Assembly (NCBI GenBank): GCA_903813345.2
Contig: CAIIXF020000010.1
Span: forward strand, 7,617,169-7,681,168
Length of the DNA stretch: 64,000 nucleotides
Reading direction: 5' to 3'
From: Owenia fusiformis
Lineage: Eukaryota > Annelida > Polychaeta > Sabellida > Oweniidae
Shown here: positions 1 to 10,900 of the stretch, in pieces
How positions within the stretch are numbered: the first letter of the stretch is position 1
Layout of the letters: the number at the start of each line of letters is the position of its first letter
Made by a program: the position numbers and the translations under genes
The notes under the pieces: model-generated
Database searches by the model: none
Told to the model about the DNA's origin: nothing
What the model saw: the letters and a program-made list of their open reading frames with translations, nothing else

Positions 1-235
1 CTCAAAGCCGGAATATAGAGAAGGCTTTGGACCGAAGTAACCCCACTTCACCAGTACTGAATATTGTTCCCTTCCTTTGGAGTTTTGTTTATTTTGGCTA
101 CAGTGGTTGGGTAGCACAGTTTTGGCAGTATGTGTGGAAACGATGTGAAGATAATAGTTCTTTTAGACAGGGCATATTAGATACAGATCTATTCAGTACA
201 TAACACATTCTTATCATAATATTTGTGTGTTTTAA
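1..235. other. Unassigned left-edge sequence
   Basis: No open frame, splice-site pair or repeat is recognisable here. The stretch ends where homology to the downstream reverse transcriptase begins at about 235, so it is probably the genomic flank of that truncated element. Confidence 0.4.
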
Positions 236-1560
236 TTGTCTTGGTTCAGCAGTTATCTCATTGGTCGAAGTCAATGTGTAAGTATAAATGGCAAAGTGTC
301 ATCTTCATTACCAGTCGAGTATGGAGTACCTCAGGGCTCTGTACTCGGGCCTCTGCTTTTTATTCTCTACATAAACGACCTCCAAAATCAAATTAAAGAC
401 TCCAAAGTCACTCTCTATGCAGATGACACTGCCATATTTTACCATGCCAAAGATATTCACTCTATTAAAGCAAAGTTAACAGCTGATATGAATGTGGTAC
501 ACAAATGGCTGTGCTCAAATAAATTAACATTAAATGTCAAGAAGACTAAATTCATGGTGTATGGGTCATCCCAGAAACTGTCAAAGGTAGATGAAGGTGA
601 CGACATAGTCATAAATGGAGAAAAAATTGAACAAGTCGACGCTTTCAAATATCTTGGTTTGTGGTTTGATCCAACACTCACTTGGAAAACACATATAACC
701 AAAACTTGTACAAAATTGTCACAAAGGTTAGGGGTCATTGGGAGAGTGAGAGATTCTCTTACCCTCAATACAACCAAACTTTTAATCCAATCTACCATCA
801 CACCCATTTTTGATTATGGTGATGCTGTCATCTCTGGATGCAGCTCACAACTCTTAGATAAAATTCAGAGATTCCAAAACCGTGCTGGTAGATTGATAGT
901 TAAATGTGCCCCACGTACCCCATCCCAGGATGTTAGAAATACTCTGAAGTGGCCATCCATAAGAGAGAGGCAGGACATGCACAACCTGACACTTATGTAT
1001 AAGGTAGTGAATGGACTGGTTCCCACTTATATGCAGGACAGTTTTACCTTAACTAAGGACACTCACAACTATGGTACTCGTGCTACAACTAACAAATGTA
1101 TTTTTATTAAACAAAATTGTAATAATGCAGGCACACAAACTTTTAGTCACAGAGCATCTGTTCTCTGGAACAAGGCACCTTTAGATTTAAAGGAATCTGC
1201 CTCAGTGCAATCTTTTAAAGTTCATCTAAAAAAGCAATTCCTTGCTTCAATTAGTGAATAATTGTAATTTTACATGTCTTAATATGCTCAAATGTCAAGT
1301 GTGACAATTACTTTTAATGCTTATTTTTATCGACTAGTCATATAGTATTTTTACACATATTAATGTACTGTTTTTACAAATTTCTAATTTTATGATATGT
1401 ATATTGTCACATATTTTATTGTTAAATGTAGTGTGTATGTGTGTCTGCAGGGTCCTAATGGAAACAAGAAAACATATGTATTTCTTATTAGATATCCCTG
1501 AATAAATAAAATCTAAATAAAAAAAAAAAATAAATAAAAAAATAAAAAAAAATTTTAAAA
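236..1560 (+). mobile_element. 5'-truncated non-LTR retrotransposon (LINE), C-terminal reverse transcriptase half
   Basis: An uninterrupted frame (236-1261, 341 residues) encodes the palm, thumb and C-terminal part of a non-LTR reverse transcriptase. Visible motifs are EYGVPQGSVLGPLLF (block before the active site), the catalytic LYADDTAIF, and NKLTLNVKKTKFM followed by KYLGLWFD. These are typical of CR1/Jockey/L2-type elements. The endonuclease, fingers and ORF1 are missing. Homology begins abruptly at about 235 just after a stop codon, as expected for 5' truncation during target-primed reverse transcription. An A-rich tail with AATAAA-like steps lies at about 1510-1560. The apparent first Met is really a TTG. 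The frame is intact, so the copy may be fairly young, but it cannot move on its own. Clade is not determined. Confidence 0.85.
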
Positions 1561-1969
1561 CCCGGAAGTAAATCAATGTATTGATTATTTATACATTTGA
1601 CATTTAAAAGTCAATATCACTAGTTTGCAGAATCTGACATCATTCATTCTGTTGCAGATATACATAAATATTCCCATGCATTAGATAACTGTAAAAAATC
1701 CTATACATACCTTTTATTAGTGTATCAGGAGGTGTTTCAATGCAACTTGCGAAAACGGCACAGGGCGCAGACATCTTTAATTTTTCCCAGGATGCAACAT
1801 CAATACTTGATGTCTACGTCATCAAATCTTGTTGTTAAGCCCTGTTGCCGCAGCAACTTTCACGATTTTTTAAAATGTTATAAATTCTCCTATATCTCTT
1901 ATAATACTCCATATTGATTAACAGATTTTGCTCCTTGTTTTACCTAATGTCACATTAAATAGGTTGACG
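1561..1969 (+). promoter_or_regulatory. Upstream region of IQCH
   Basis: This stretch between the LINE tail and the IQCH start codon contains no gene. It holds an RFX-type X-box (1844-1857) and a CRE half-site ACGTCA (1816-1821). The DNA around the X-box is locally GC-richer than its surroundings. A TAG just before 1962 could be a splice acceptor from an upstream 5' UTR exon, so the transcription start is not fixed. Confidence 0.45.
1844..1857. promoter_or_regulatory. X-box (RFX-factor binding motif) upstream of IQCH
   Basis: The sequence GTTGCCGCAGCAAC fits the RFX X-box pattern of two inverted half-sites with a 2-bp spacer, GTTGCC and AGCAAC. It is nearly palindromic and lies 112 bp upstream of the proposed ATG. 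RFX factors drive ciliary and flagellar genes in animals, which agrees with the role of IQCH. Occupancy is an inference. Confidence 0.6.
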
Positions 1970-4900
1970 ATGCCAATGATGGATTCAAGACCTGAAGAAG
2001 TCGGGCACATCTTGGTAAAGGTGAGTCAGAATTTTAAATTTTTTCAAAACAATTTGCACTCAGGATGCCCTGTGCATCGGAGCAGCAGACATGTAGATCT
2101 ATTTGGAAGTACAATGGCATTAAAGACTCACTTTAGTTCAAGGAAAAACCTGGCATCTAGAAGCCCTTGTGAAAAACGTGTTTCTACGATTAGACTCCTA
2201 GGCCTCAGGCGCTGGAACAAGTATGAAAAATCGAGTCAAGTTCCCTAACAGAAAAGAGATTGACTTCTCCACCTTCAATTCATAGCCTGATACCACGCAG
2301 GGCCGAGGTTTTATTCAAAAAAGTATCGATAGTAATAGTATGACATAAATAGAGACGAGCCTGCAAACCTATCGGAATGCATGCACATGTACATGTATTT
2401 GATACTAGATCTATAAAATGTACCAACATATTCACAAAACTAAAAAGTGTGTGTTAAGGTTTATTTAACATATTTGCAATATTTAATGTGTATTGTAGCG
2501 ACGCATAGGCATTTGTCAGGGAGCTGTAGTGTAACGAGCCAGATACTAGACATGAAAGGAAGTGAGCTGAATTCAATGCCCCATACGGGAATCAATGCCA
2601 ATAATCTGCAAAAGGCTAATCAGCCCATATTAAAGCAGATATATAATTTGACAGTGATAGAATTTGAATATAATATAATTTAAGACATTAACATTTAAAA
2701 ATAGATCTATGTGTAACGACCCTTGATAGCAACATGCCCGTAGCCAGCTTTTTGTAAGGGGGGGCTCGAACCCCCCCCAAAAAAAAAATTCCCCATACTA
2801 AACCAAGCCCCTTTGTATTTGTAAAGGACAGTGGCGGATCCGGAAGATAACAATGGGGGACCCACACTTCAAGTCAGGAAAAAATAAAAAACTTTTTAGG
2901 GCCCTAAAACCAAAATTTGGGCCAAAATTTAGAAAATCTATGGCACGTTTTTTTGAAAATTTGGCCTAACATTGAAAAAATAGGGCCCAATAAGGTCAAG
3001 TAATGCCCAAAAAGGCCCACTGAAGAGGCCCTACAATATTTTTGGGCCAACATATCTTTTCTGGGCCCATCCTAGGGCAGCGCAGAAATTTTTTAAGGGC
3101 CCTAAAACCCAATTTTGGGCCAAAATTCTGAAAATTTGTGGCCCGTTTTTGAAAATTTGGCTTAAAATTGAGAAATAAGGCCCAAAAAGGTCAAGTAAAA
3201 AGGTCAAGTAAAGTCCAACTAAAGAGGCCCTTCAATATTTTGCCCAACATTTTTTTTTCTAGTCCCATCCTAGGGCCGCGCGTAAGATTTTTAGGGCCCT
3301 AAAACCAAAATTTAGGCGAATACTTTGAAAATTTATGGCCCGTTTTTTTGAAAATTTGGACTTAAATTGAAAAAAACAAAGCCCAAAAAGGTCAATTAAT
3401 GTCCAAGGAGGCCCACTAAAGAGGCCCTACAATATTTTTGGGCCAACATTTTTTTCTGGGCCCATCCTATGAACACGCAGAAAACCTTTTAGGGCCCTAG
3501 AACCAAAATTTGGGCCTAAATTTTGAAGATTTATGGCCCATTTTTTGAAAATTTTGCCTGAAATTGAAAAAATAAGGCCCAAAAAGGTCAAGCAAAGGCC
3601 AACTAAAGAGGCCCTACAATTTTTTTGGCCCAACATTTTTTTCTTGGCCCATCCTAGGGCCGCGCATAAATTTTTTTAGGGCCCTAAAACCAAAATTGAA
3701 ATTGAAAAAAATAAGGCCAAAAAGGTCAAGTAATGCCCAAAAAGGCCCACTAAAGAGGCCCTGCAATGTTTTGGGCCAATACTTTTTTTGGGCCCATCCT
3801 GGGGGTGGGGGGGGGGGCAGCCCAATGCTCGTTAGTTAGACATTTTCCCGGGGCGCGCTCGGGTCATTATATTGTTGTCAGAAGTGGGATCAGAGCATTG
3901 GTTGTATCCTTTGCGCCCTTGTGTATATGGATCACTGCTAGGGAATTAGGGCTGACCACGAGGGTGTGGTCCTTTCAAAGGGGGAGATAGTGTAATGACC
4001 CTTGATAGCAAGTTGCTACTACAGTCCAGCTTAAGCCTTTATAGCTCAGTCAGTAGAGCATCAGACTTCTGAGGGTCTAAGGTTCCTAGGTTCGATTCCT
4101 TTCTTTCTATTTCTTTATCTGGCTTGTTACACTATGCTCATTCCCCTGGGGCGTGCTCGGGTCATTACATATGGTTTACAATTAAAAATTGCAAGGAAAC
4201 TTCTTGGTTGGCCCATGTACCCACTACCCCCCCTAGGAATTACCTTTATGTTGGGATACCCTGGGACAACTGTCAGGCTACAGCATTGACATCGCCCCTC
4301 TTTACCAGTAGTGCAGGCTTGTTGCTATGCTATGCCATGGGGACCATTTACATTAAAACATGGACGTGTAATGAGTTGAGTGCTCTGGGTAAAAATAGAT
4401 CTGTATTAAAAACACACCTATTTAATTGCTCTTATTGACATAGGCATAGTATGATGATTTACGTGTAAACCACTTAGCCTGTCACTGTCTAAGATGTCAC
4501 CCGGTAGAGTGTTCCATTATAGCTATTGTCGTGGGGAAATAGCTAAATTTTTATGCATCCGTTCTAGTTGATTGTTGTATATACATGTACTTAGAAGGAT
4601 GATACAGCCTAGTGTTGGTATTGATCTGTTGGCAGAAGTATGGAGGCACGTCGATGGCAGCGAGGTTCTGCTTTCCTTTGTAAAAATGGAAAACTCTAGC
4701 AGTCTCTCTACGCTCCTTCAGACTGTCAATCTTGAAGAGCTTTGGTGACGCAGCCTGGTTCACTTGAGTGACGTTTGGTTACAAATAGATACTAGACATG
4801 AAAGGAAGTGAGCTAAATTCAATGCCCTGTACAGGAATCGAACCCAGGACCCTTCGCTCACAAGTCAGACGCTATACTGATTGGGCCATAAGGGCTAGCC

Positions 4901-7900
4901 ACTACAGCAGAGACTGTAGAAGCGACTTGCTATATCTAGGGTCATTCAAGTATTAACAGAATGTTTTAATTATGATCATTGAATAAATCACCCAAAGATT
5001 AATGAGATAGTGGCTATTCCAACCCTAGATATGCATCAATAAAGCAATTGCTTTGTTATGCTCATACATACATGTACAGGTCATAACTAAATGATGTAAA
5101 TCATGGACCTCTGTGTAAGTTGATGGCAAATATTAATAGAAAATTGATAGAAGCATTAGTATTCATTTCACTATGCAAAAATCAAAGTGAATTGTCTATA
5201 AATTATTGTTTTAATCGTAAACTTTCATTTAAAAAGTAGTTCGTTTATATGCTCTGGTTACACATGGTCTGGAGGTGAGACGTAAATTGTGGTTAATTTG
5301 ACGAACATGAAAATGTATTCGTAAGATGTTAGGCAAATGTGTGGCCCTATGTAACATTCATGAAAACAAAAAAGGTGGTCATCACACATCCATTCAGCTT
5401 CATGGCAATACATGAGCTTTATGAGTAAAGCCTCTGATATTTCATAAATATTTAAAATCAATCAAATTTAGTAAGTCGTCACTAAGCTTCAGTCTTAAAT
5501 TCCTTGAGTGATCAAATCATAAAAATACTCAATTGTCCTATTCATTTGTATGTGGATGTTTAAAACAAACAGATAACTACTGCCATTTTCCTCAATCTAA
5601 TCCCAATGTCAAATATCTAAACCTAATGCAGGATGACTTTATTCTAGCCTTACTGGGCTGCTAGTGCCTGAACGACAGAACGACAGTCGGCTGGTGACGG
5701 TAGAGGGCTCTTTTATTTCTACCTCACGCAGTTGTGATAATTGAAGGGGAATATTGCAGGTTTTATACAAATGTACTCAGAAAGGAAACAACATTTATTC
5801 ATACTTATACAAATTTATCATAGGTGCAAGAGGACTTGAATCAACTACGGGACAAGCTGCTTCATCAGAAAGGTAGCAGCATAGACTTAACAGCCTTGCA
5901 GAATGCTATTGAGAAGACACAAGATGGGATTCGGGTAAGAAGCTCATTACCTCTTTGTACTCAATTTACAGGATGTCCATAAAGTCTCTATGATTAAAAT
6001 ACAAAGTCTGTGTAAAGTGTAGAGACTTTATGGACTTTGGACACCCTGTTGTATATCATGACTTTGGAGTTATATGGGCAATACTTGATTCCAAAACCTG
6101 ATGAAAGAGAAAATGAAGTATGTATTGTGTAGTGTATTAAATGTAGTTTTAAAAATTGCTAAAAATGAAATGTATTCAACTTTGAATAGGATCGGACTGA
6201 GTTGGTTGTAAACCAAATGAACAACCAGATCCTGACGCTCCCATCTTTGGACTCAACAGGCCCTCTACAACAGCAGAATGATAACATGGCTATTGAGACC
6301 ACATGGGACCTGAGGACTGACACAAGAGGGGACCTTGGTGTCAGAAGGACCAACAGGATAGGACTTCTAGAATCAAGGTAATAAAAAGATAAAAGAATAA
6401 ATAAAAACAGAATCAGACTTCTTGAATTTTAACAGCTTGAATTCCAGGCTCTAAAATCGGTTGAAATCAGAGATTTTTTTCATTTTTGCCACCTTTTGAC
6501 ATTCTACTACATAAATTGTTCATATAAGAGCAATTTTAGTGAACAGATTTTGTGACATATTTTTTCGTCACTCTGGGTTTCAAGGTCATTTCTGAGGTGA
6601 CGAGAAATCTTGTCACTCCAGAAAGTCAAGAGGTTAAAAAAGAATTAAAAAAGATTCATTAAAAACATACAGGCTTCTGTTACAATGAAGGTAATAAAGA
6701 TAAAAGAGTATTATCAACGAAAAAATAAACATTTAAACAAACAGATTCAAATTTCTTTAGTTCACTGTGTGCAATACAGAAGTTGATATCCGGCCCCAAA
6801 TTGTAATTTTAAAGTATTGTTTTTAGTTAAATGCTGCATATGTTGTATCAATCTACTATTATGTGCTCTTACAGGGATATGTCCATCAGGCCAAACCAAG
6901 TTGGTTTGCATAAGAATTCTGGAAAGAAAGTCAGCTCCAAGTCTGGTCAAATGGCAGGTGTGACACCAGGACAACATGTGCGTATCTTATATGATTTGAT
7001 TTGACTCACTATTTCTTTTAGACTTCAAGATTTGTATTTCACAATTATTTTCAAAGTAGTAGTACTCGTACTTTGCTCCATATACAGTACATTGTATATG
7101 GTGCATTTCAAATTGTAATTTGTTAATGCTTTTTGTGGGGTTTGTGCACCCTCCCCCTAGCTATACTCCATGGGTAGTTCATTTGAAAAATACAGAAAAA
7201 TCCTATGTATGCCCAAGGTGACTCATGTAAAATGAGTCCCAATTTATCCTACCTTAGAGCAATACAACTAGCAGTAAATGTAAAATAAACAATATCATGT
7301 ATGTTGTGTGTTATAGACTCAGCAGAACTTTCAGCATAAAATCGTAAAGAACCCATATAATGCACAAAATCGCACCCTACTACAGGACAGCTATGATATA
7401 CAGCTGCCTCTTATTCCTGACAAGTCAGCCAATAGACAGGCTCAGATTAAAGTAATCACTGGCTCCAATGTTGAGCCTCTAGCTAGACTTCCAGCAGCCA
7501 ATAGGAAGGATGCTTCAGTGAGTGATATTTATGAATTGTAGATATGACGGAAATTCCCGGCGTTCTTCATATGGATTTCAGATCATTTTTCAGTTTATTT
7601 ACCAGTTGCTAAGTTATTTATAAATGATATATTGTATTGATGTGATCTAATGTTGATATATCAGTTTTCATGAATCTAATCTTTTGGGGAGGGGGTAAAA
7701 ACTGGACTCAAGAGAGAAGATGTTATTGGACATAAACTCCAAATATGCAAATATGATTACACTTCATCAAGTGCCTCATTTGTTATATATGATATAAACA
7801 TATTTATCCCATACTTGGACGTGTTACAGGTACATAAAGCCGGTTTGTAAAAACTTATATTTTCATCAGCGGGCAGATATAGCTTTACGTCCCGCTCCGA

Positions 7901-10900
7901 GCGGGCAGATATAGTATATCTGCCCGCTACGTCATAATCGCCGCTCGCATATTTGTTCATAATTTGTAACGTTCGCGTAATGACTGTAAACGACGATGGA
8001 GAAAACACAGACAATCGGAATCTCGTGTTTGATGGTTTAAAGAGGGAAGGAGCATCCAATTAATCAATCAAAAATTTGAGAAAATAAATGCGGGAATATT
8101 TGTGAGAACAGGAAAATCCGCCCACGGTCAAGTAAACAAAACTGGACATGAATATTCTAAAATATTTCCACGACTGAACAATGTGAACCAGATGACCAAG
8201 ATTGGTATGGGATAAACATATTATCCTATAGTCGGTTCAGGATATTGGGATTATCCCTTGGCCAATATAATATATTTTCCCTCTTTTATATTTGCCTCGG
8301 GATAATCCCAATATTCTGAACCTCATATAGGATAATCTCTATTTATCCTATGCCAAGTAGATAAGTTGGTAAGATATATCACGTATCCTGATTTTGAGGT
8401 TTCCATAACCTGAACCTCCATATCTCCCGCCATATCTCCCGCTCCAGGGCATATCTTCCCGCTTCGAAAAAAATTTGAAAAAATTGAAAAAAAAGAAAAA
8501 TGTGAAAAAAAATTTGAAAAAATAAAAAATTGAAGAAAACAAATAGAATTTTTTTTTGAAAAAATTGAAAAAAATCAGAAAAATGTGAAAAAATTGAAAA
8601 CTCTACTTGGTATAGGATAAAGCAGTTATGTACTGTCGGTTTGGATATTGGGTTCATCCCTCGTGAGATATGCACATCTACCTTCGGTCCCTATGGTCCC
8701 TCAGGTAGATATGCATATCTCCCTCTGGATAAACCCCATATCCAAAACCTCCCAGTACATAACCCTTATTTACATTTGATTTTGTTTCGAAAAAGTAACA
8801 TTTAGTTCTATACAAAGACATATTTATACATGTGTATTATTCATTTATTTCTGCATTCTGTTTTAGCTTGTGCCACCACCAATCTCAGAGGATGATGCCA
8901 AGAAAGGCATATTGAGTCTCATAGAGCGTGGATTGATCCCTCCAGCTGCAGAATTGACCTTGGAGCCACCTCCTGTTCGTCACAACCTAGCTCAGCTCCA
9001 TGACCCCAGTGTAAGAGATGAGCGGGGAAAACCTCCTCCTTTGGCTATCACAGGTATGGTTTGAACTAATCTTTGAATATACAGTCATTTTCATTCAATT
9101 GTAAAGGATACATTTATGTGGAATTGTTTGTCTAATGTTTTGTACATCCATCCACGATTCATGTAGATTTCTTGAAAAAGTTAATTGGTTGCATTCATTA
9201 AAAATACCTAGCTATCCATCACTTTCTTGAGTAGACTTTGATGTATATCTAAAAGTACATCTAAAAAGAAATCTTTAAATTTACCTCTCAAAATGAATGA
9301 AAGTAAATGCATATACTTACAAACTTATAAACATATCTCATAAGTTGTGTTTATGTGGGCTGTGACCAAGACTTTCACATGAAGATGATTTTTTCAACTT
9401 CTCTATGTATTTCAGATGGCCACTTCAATACAACAGGCGTGATCCTAGACTCTAACCTGCCCCCTGATACTCGACAAAATATGTCGCAACAGAGCCCTGT
9501 GGGGTCTACCCCTAGTCTCATCACTCCCACCAAGATGGCATCCCCCAAAGGCAAGAGAGAAAAACGTAAAACGACAAGCGCAGGTAGTGGGAAAACTGGA
9601 AAGAAAGCTCCTCATCCTTCACTGAAAACATACGAGATGCCTTTTAATTTACAACCCCTTGTGAGTACTTCTTCAATTCTGTTACGATTCATCAAAAGGT
9701 GACAAAATGATAGAAGCAATTGATCTTTACATGCATGTTGAAATTTTAAAGCCAAATGATGTTATTGAAAAAAGTTAATCATCAGTATAGTTCAAGATTC
9801 AAATAATGATATGTTTTGAAGAAATTGTTGTAAAAAATATTAGAAAAGGATGTCTTTTTCTGAACATACTGAATAAGCACATTTGCTTTTGATATTTTTG
9901 GAAAATGAACTTTTTGAATTTGTTCGTTCTTTTAAACAGTTGTAATTATATCATACTATATATGACTTTATTCAATTATGCACTTTAACAAGATATACAT
10001 TCTTTATCTGAAATATAATATATTTAAGCTTATTTTCTGTTTTAGCCGCCTCCCACAACTCCTGCAAGTGGTGAGTTCAAAAGTTCTAGTCACAGATTTG
10101 CAATACAACATGGGAAGACACGAGACCAGTCACATGAATACCAGGCCTTCAAACAGCACTATTGTCTGTCATGGGGCGGGTAAGTTGCTCAATCTGGGAT
10201 GATAGTACATCTAAGTGATCTCCATAGTATTTTGACATGGTACAAATTAATATCTCAAAATATTTCAATATTTCATCGTGTTGATGAATCTCTATTTTTC
10301 TGTTTGGGAAGTTTATTGTTTCTTTGATATATGAATAACTTATGTGTCCAGGTTTTTATTATATTTGTTTATTTTTGCAGAATTGTTTCCATGTTGAAAC
10401 ACCTTGAAAAACTTATGACAAACTACGCAGTGCCAATTGCCTTCATTAATGGTGACAGGTAAGGGAAAATTGAACTTCTGCAACTATAGTATGAGTTTGT
10501 TTAGAGGAGTAGTATTGTAACGAAGAATTGGAAAAATTCACAGATTAGGGCTGTATCACATTAAACTATATCACACATCATGTCATAAGGCATCATTCTT
10601 TGTTAAAAACCATTTAAAGCACCATATACATTACACAGATTGTTAGTGCCTCATGAAATACCCTCTTCTTGGCCACAATATTTTCTGTATTTTACTCAAA
10701 TCCGCTGAACAAATACATCAAAAATTTCCTAGTGAGAGCCCTTTATATACAGGATTGTTTCAAATTCATGCAATCTTTCACAACTCTGAGCACTTTTCAA
10801 GTGATTTTGGGCCAAAGTTGTCAAATGTGAACCCCCTGGATTTTTTTAAAAGTGAACTCCCCTTGGCAAAAGCTGTCTATTGGCCTGATACATTTTCATT

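Larger units (their letters stand above)
2712..4169 (+). mobile_element. TRIM-type non-coding LTR retrotransposon with tRNA-derived segment in the LTR
   Basis: The 5' LTR begins TGTAACGACCC at 2712 and ends GGGTCATTATA at 3871, but it is split by a 1.1-kb insertion. The 3' LTR runs 3991-4169 (179 bp), TGTAATGACCC to GGGTCATTACA, a perfect 11-bp terminal inverted repeat. The 119-bp internal part holds a primer binding site at 3873-3890 (TGTTGTCAGAAGTGGGAT), complementary with one mismatch to the 3' end of animal tRNA-Leu. It also holds a polypurine tract AAAGGGGGAGA at 3977-3987, directly before the 3' LTR. TATG at 2708-2711 and at 4170-4173 is a candidate 4-bp target duplication. There is no gag or pol. 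The layout is that of a terminal-repeat retrotransposon in miniature, which must borrow enzymes from an autonomous LTR element. It lies in IQCH intron 1 in sense orientation. Confidence 0.8.

Noticed and set aside
457-807. Minus-strand ORF of 116 codons
   Set aside because: It is the antisense shadow of the LINE reverse transcriptase frame.
3427-3636. Minus-strand ORF in the GGGCCC tandem array
   Set aside because: Its peptide repeats with the DNA unit and has no independent support.
4035-4101. A tRNA gene (also the inverted one near 4830-4898)
   Set aside because: The anticodon arm is deleted or mismatched and the 3' acceptor strand is absent. They are tRNA-derived parts of repeats.
4124-4438. 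Possible LINE C-terminus ending in a THLFN-like tail
   Set aside because: Only a few residues resemble reverse transcriptase ends, and the first part of the frame overlaps the TRIM LTR.
8348-8675. Phe-rich minus-strand ORFs
   Set aside because: They translate an A-rich low-complexity tract between foldback arms.
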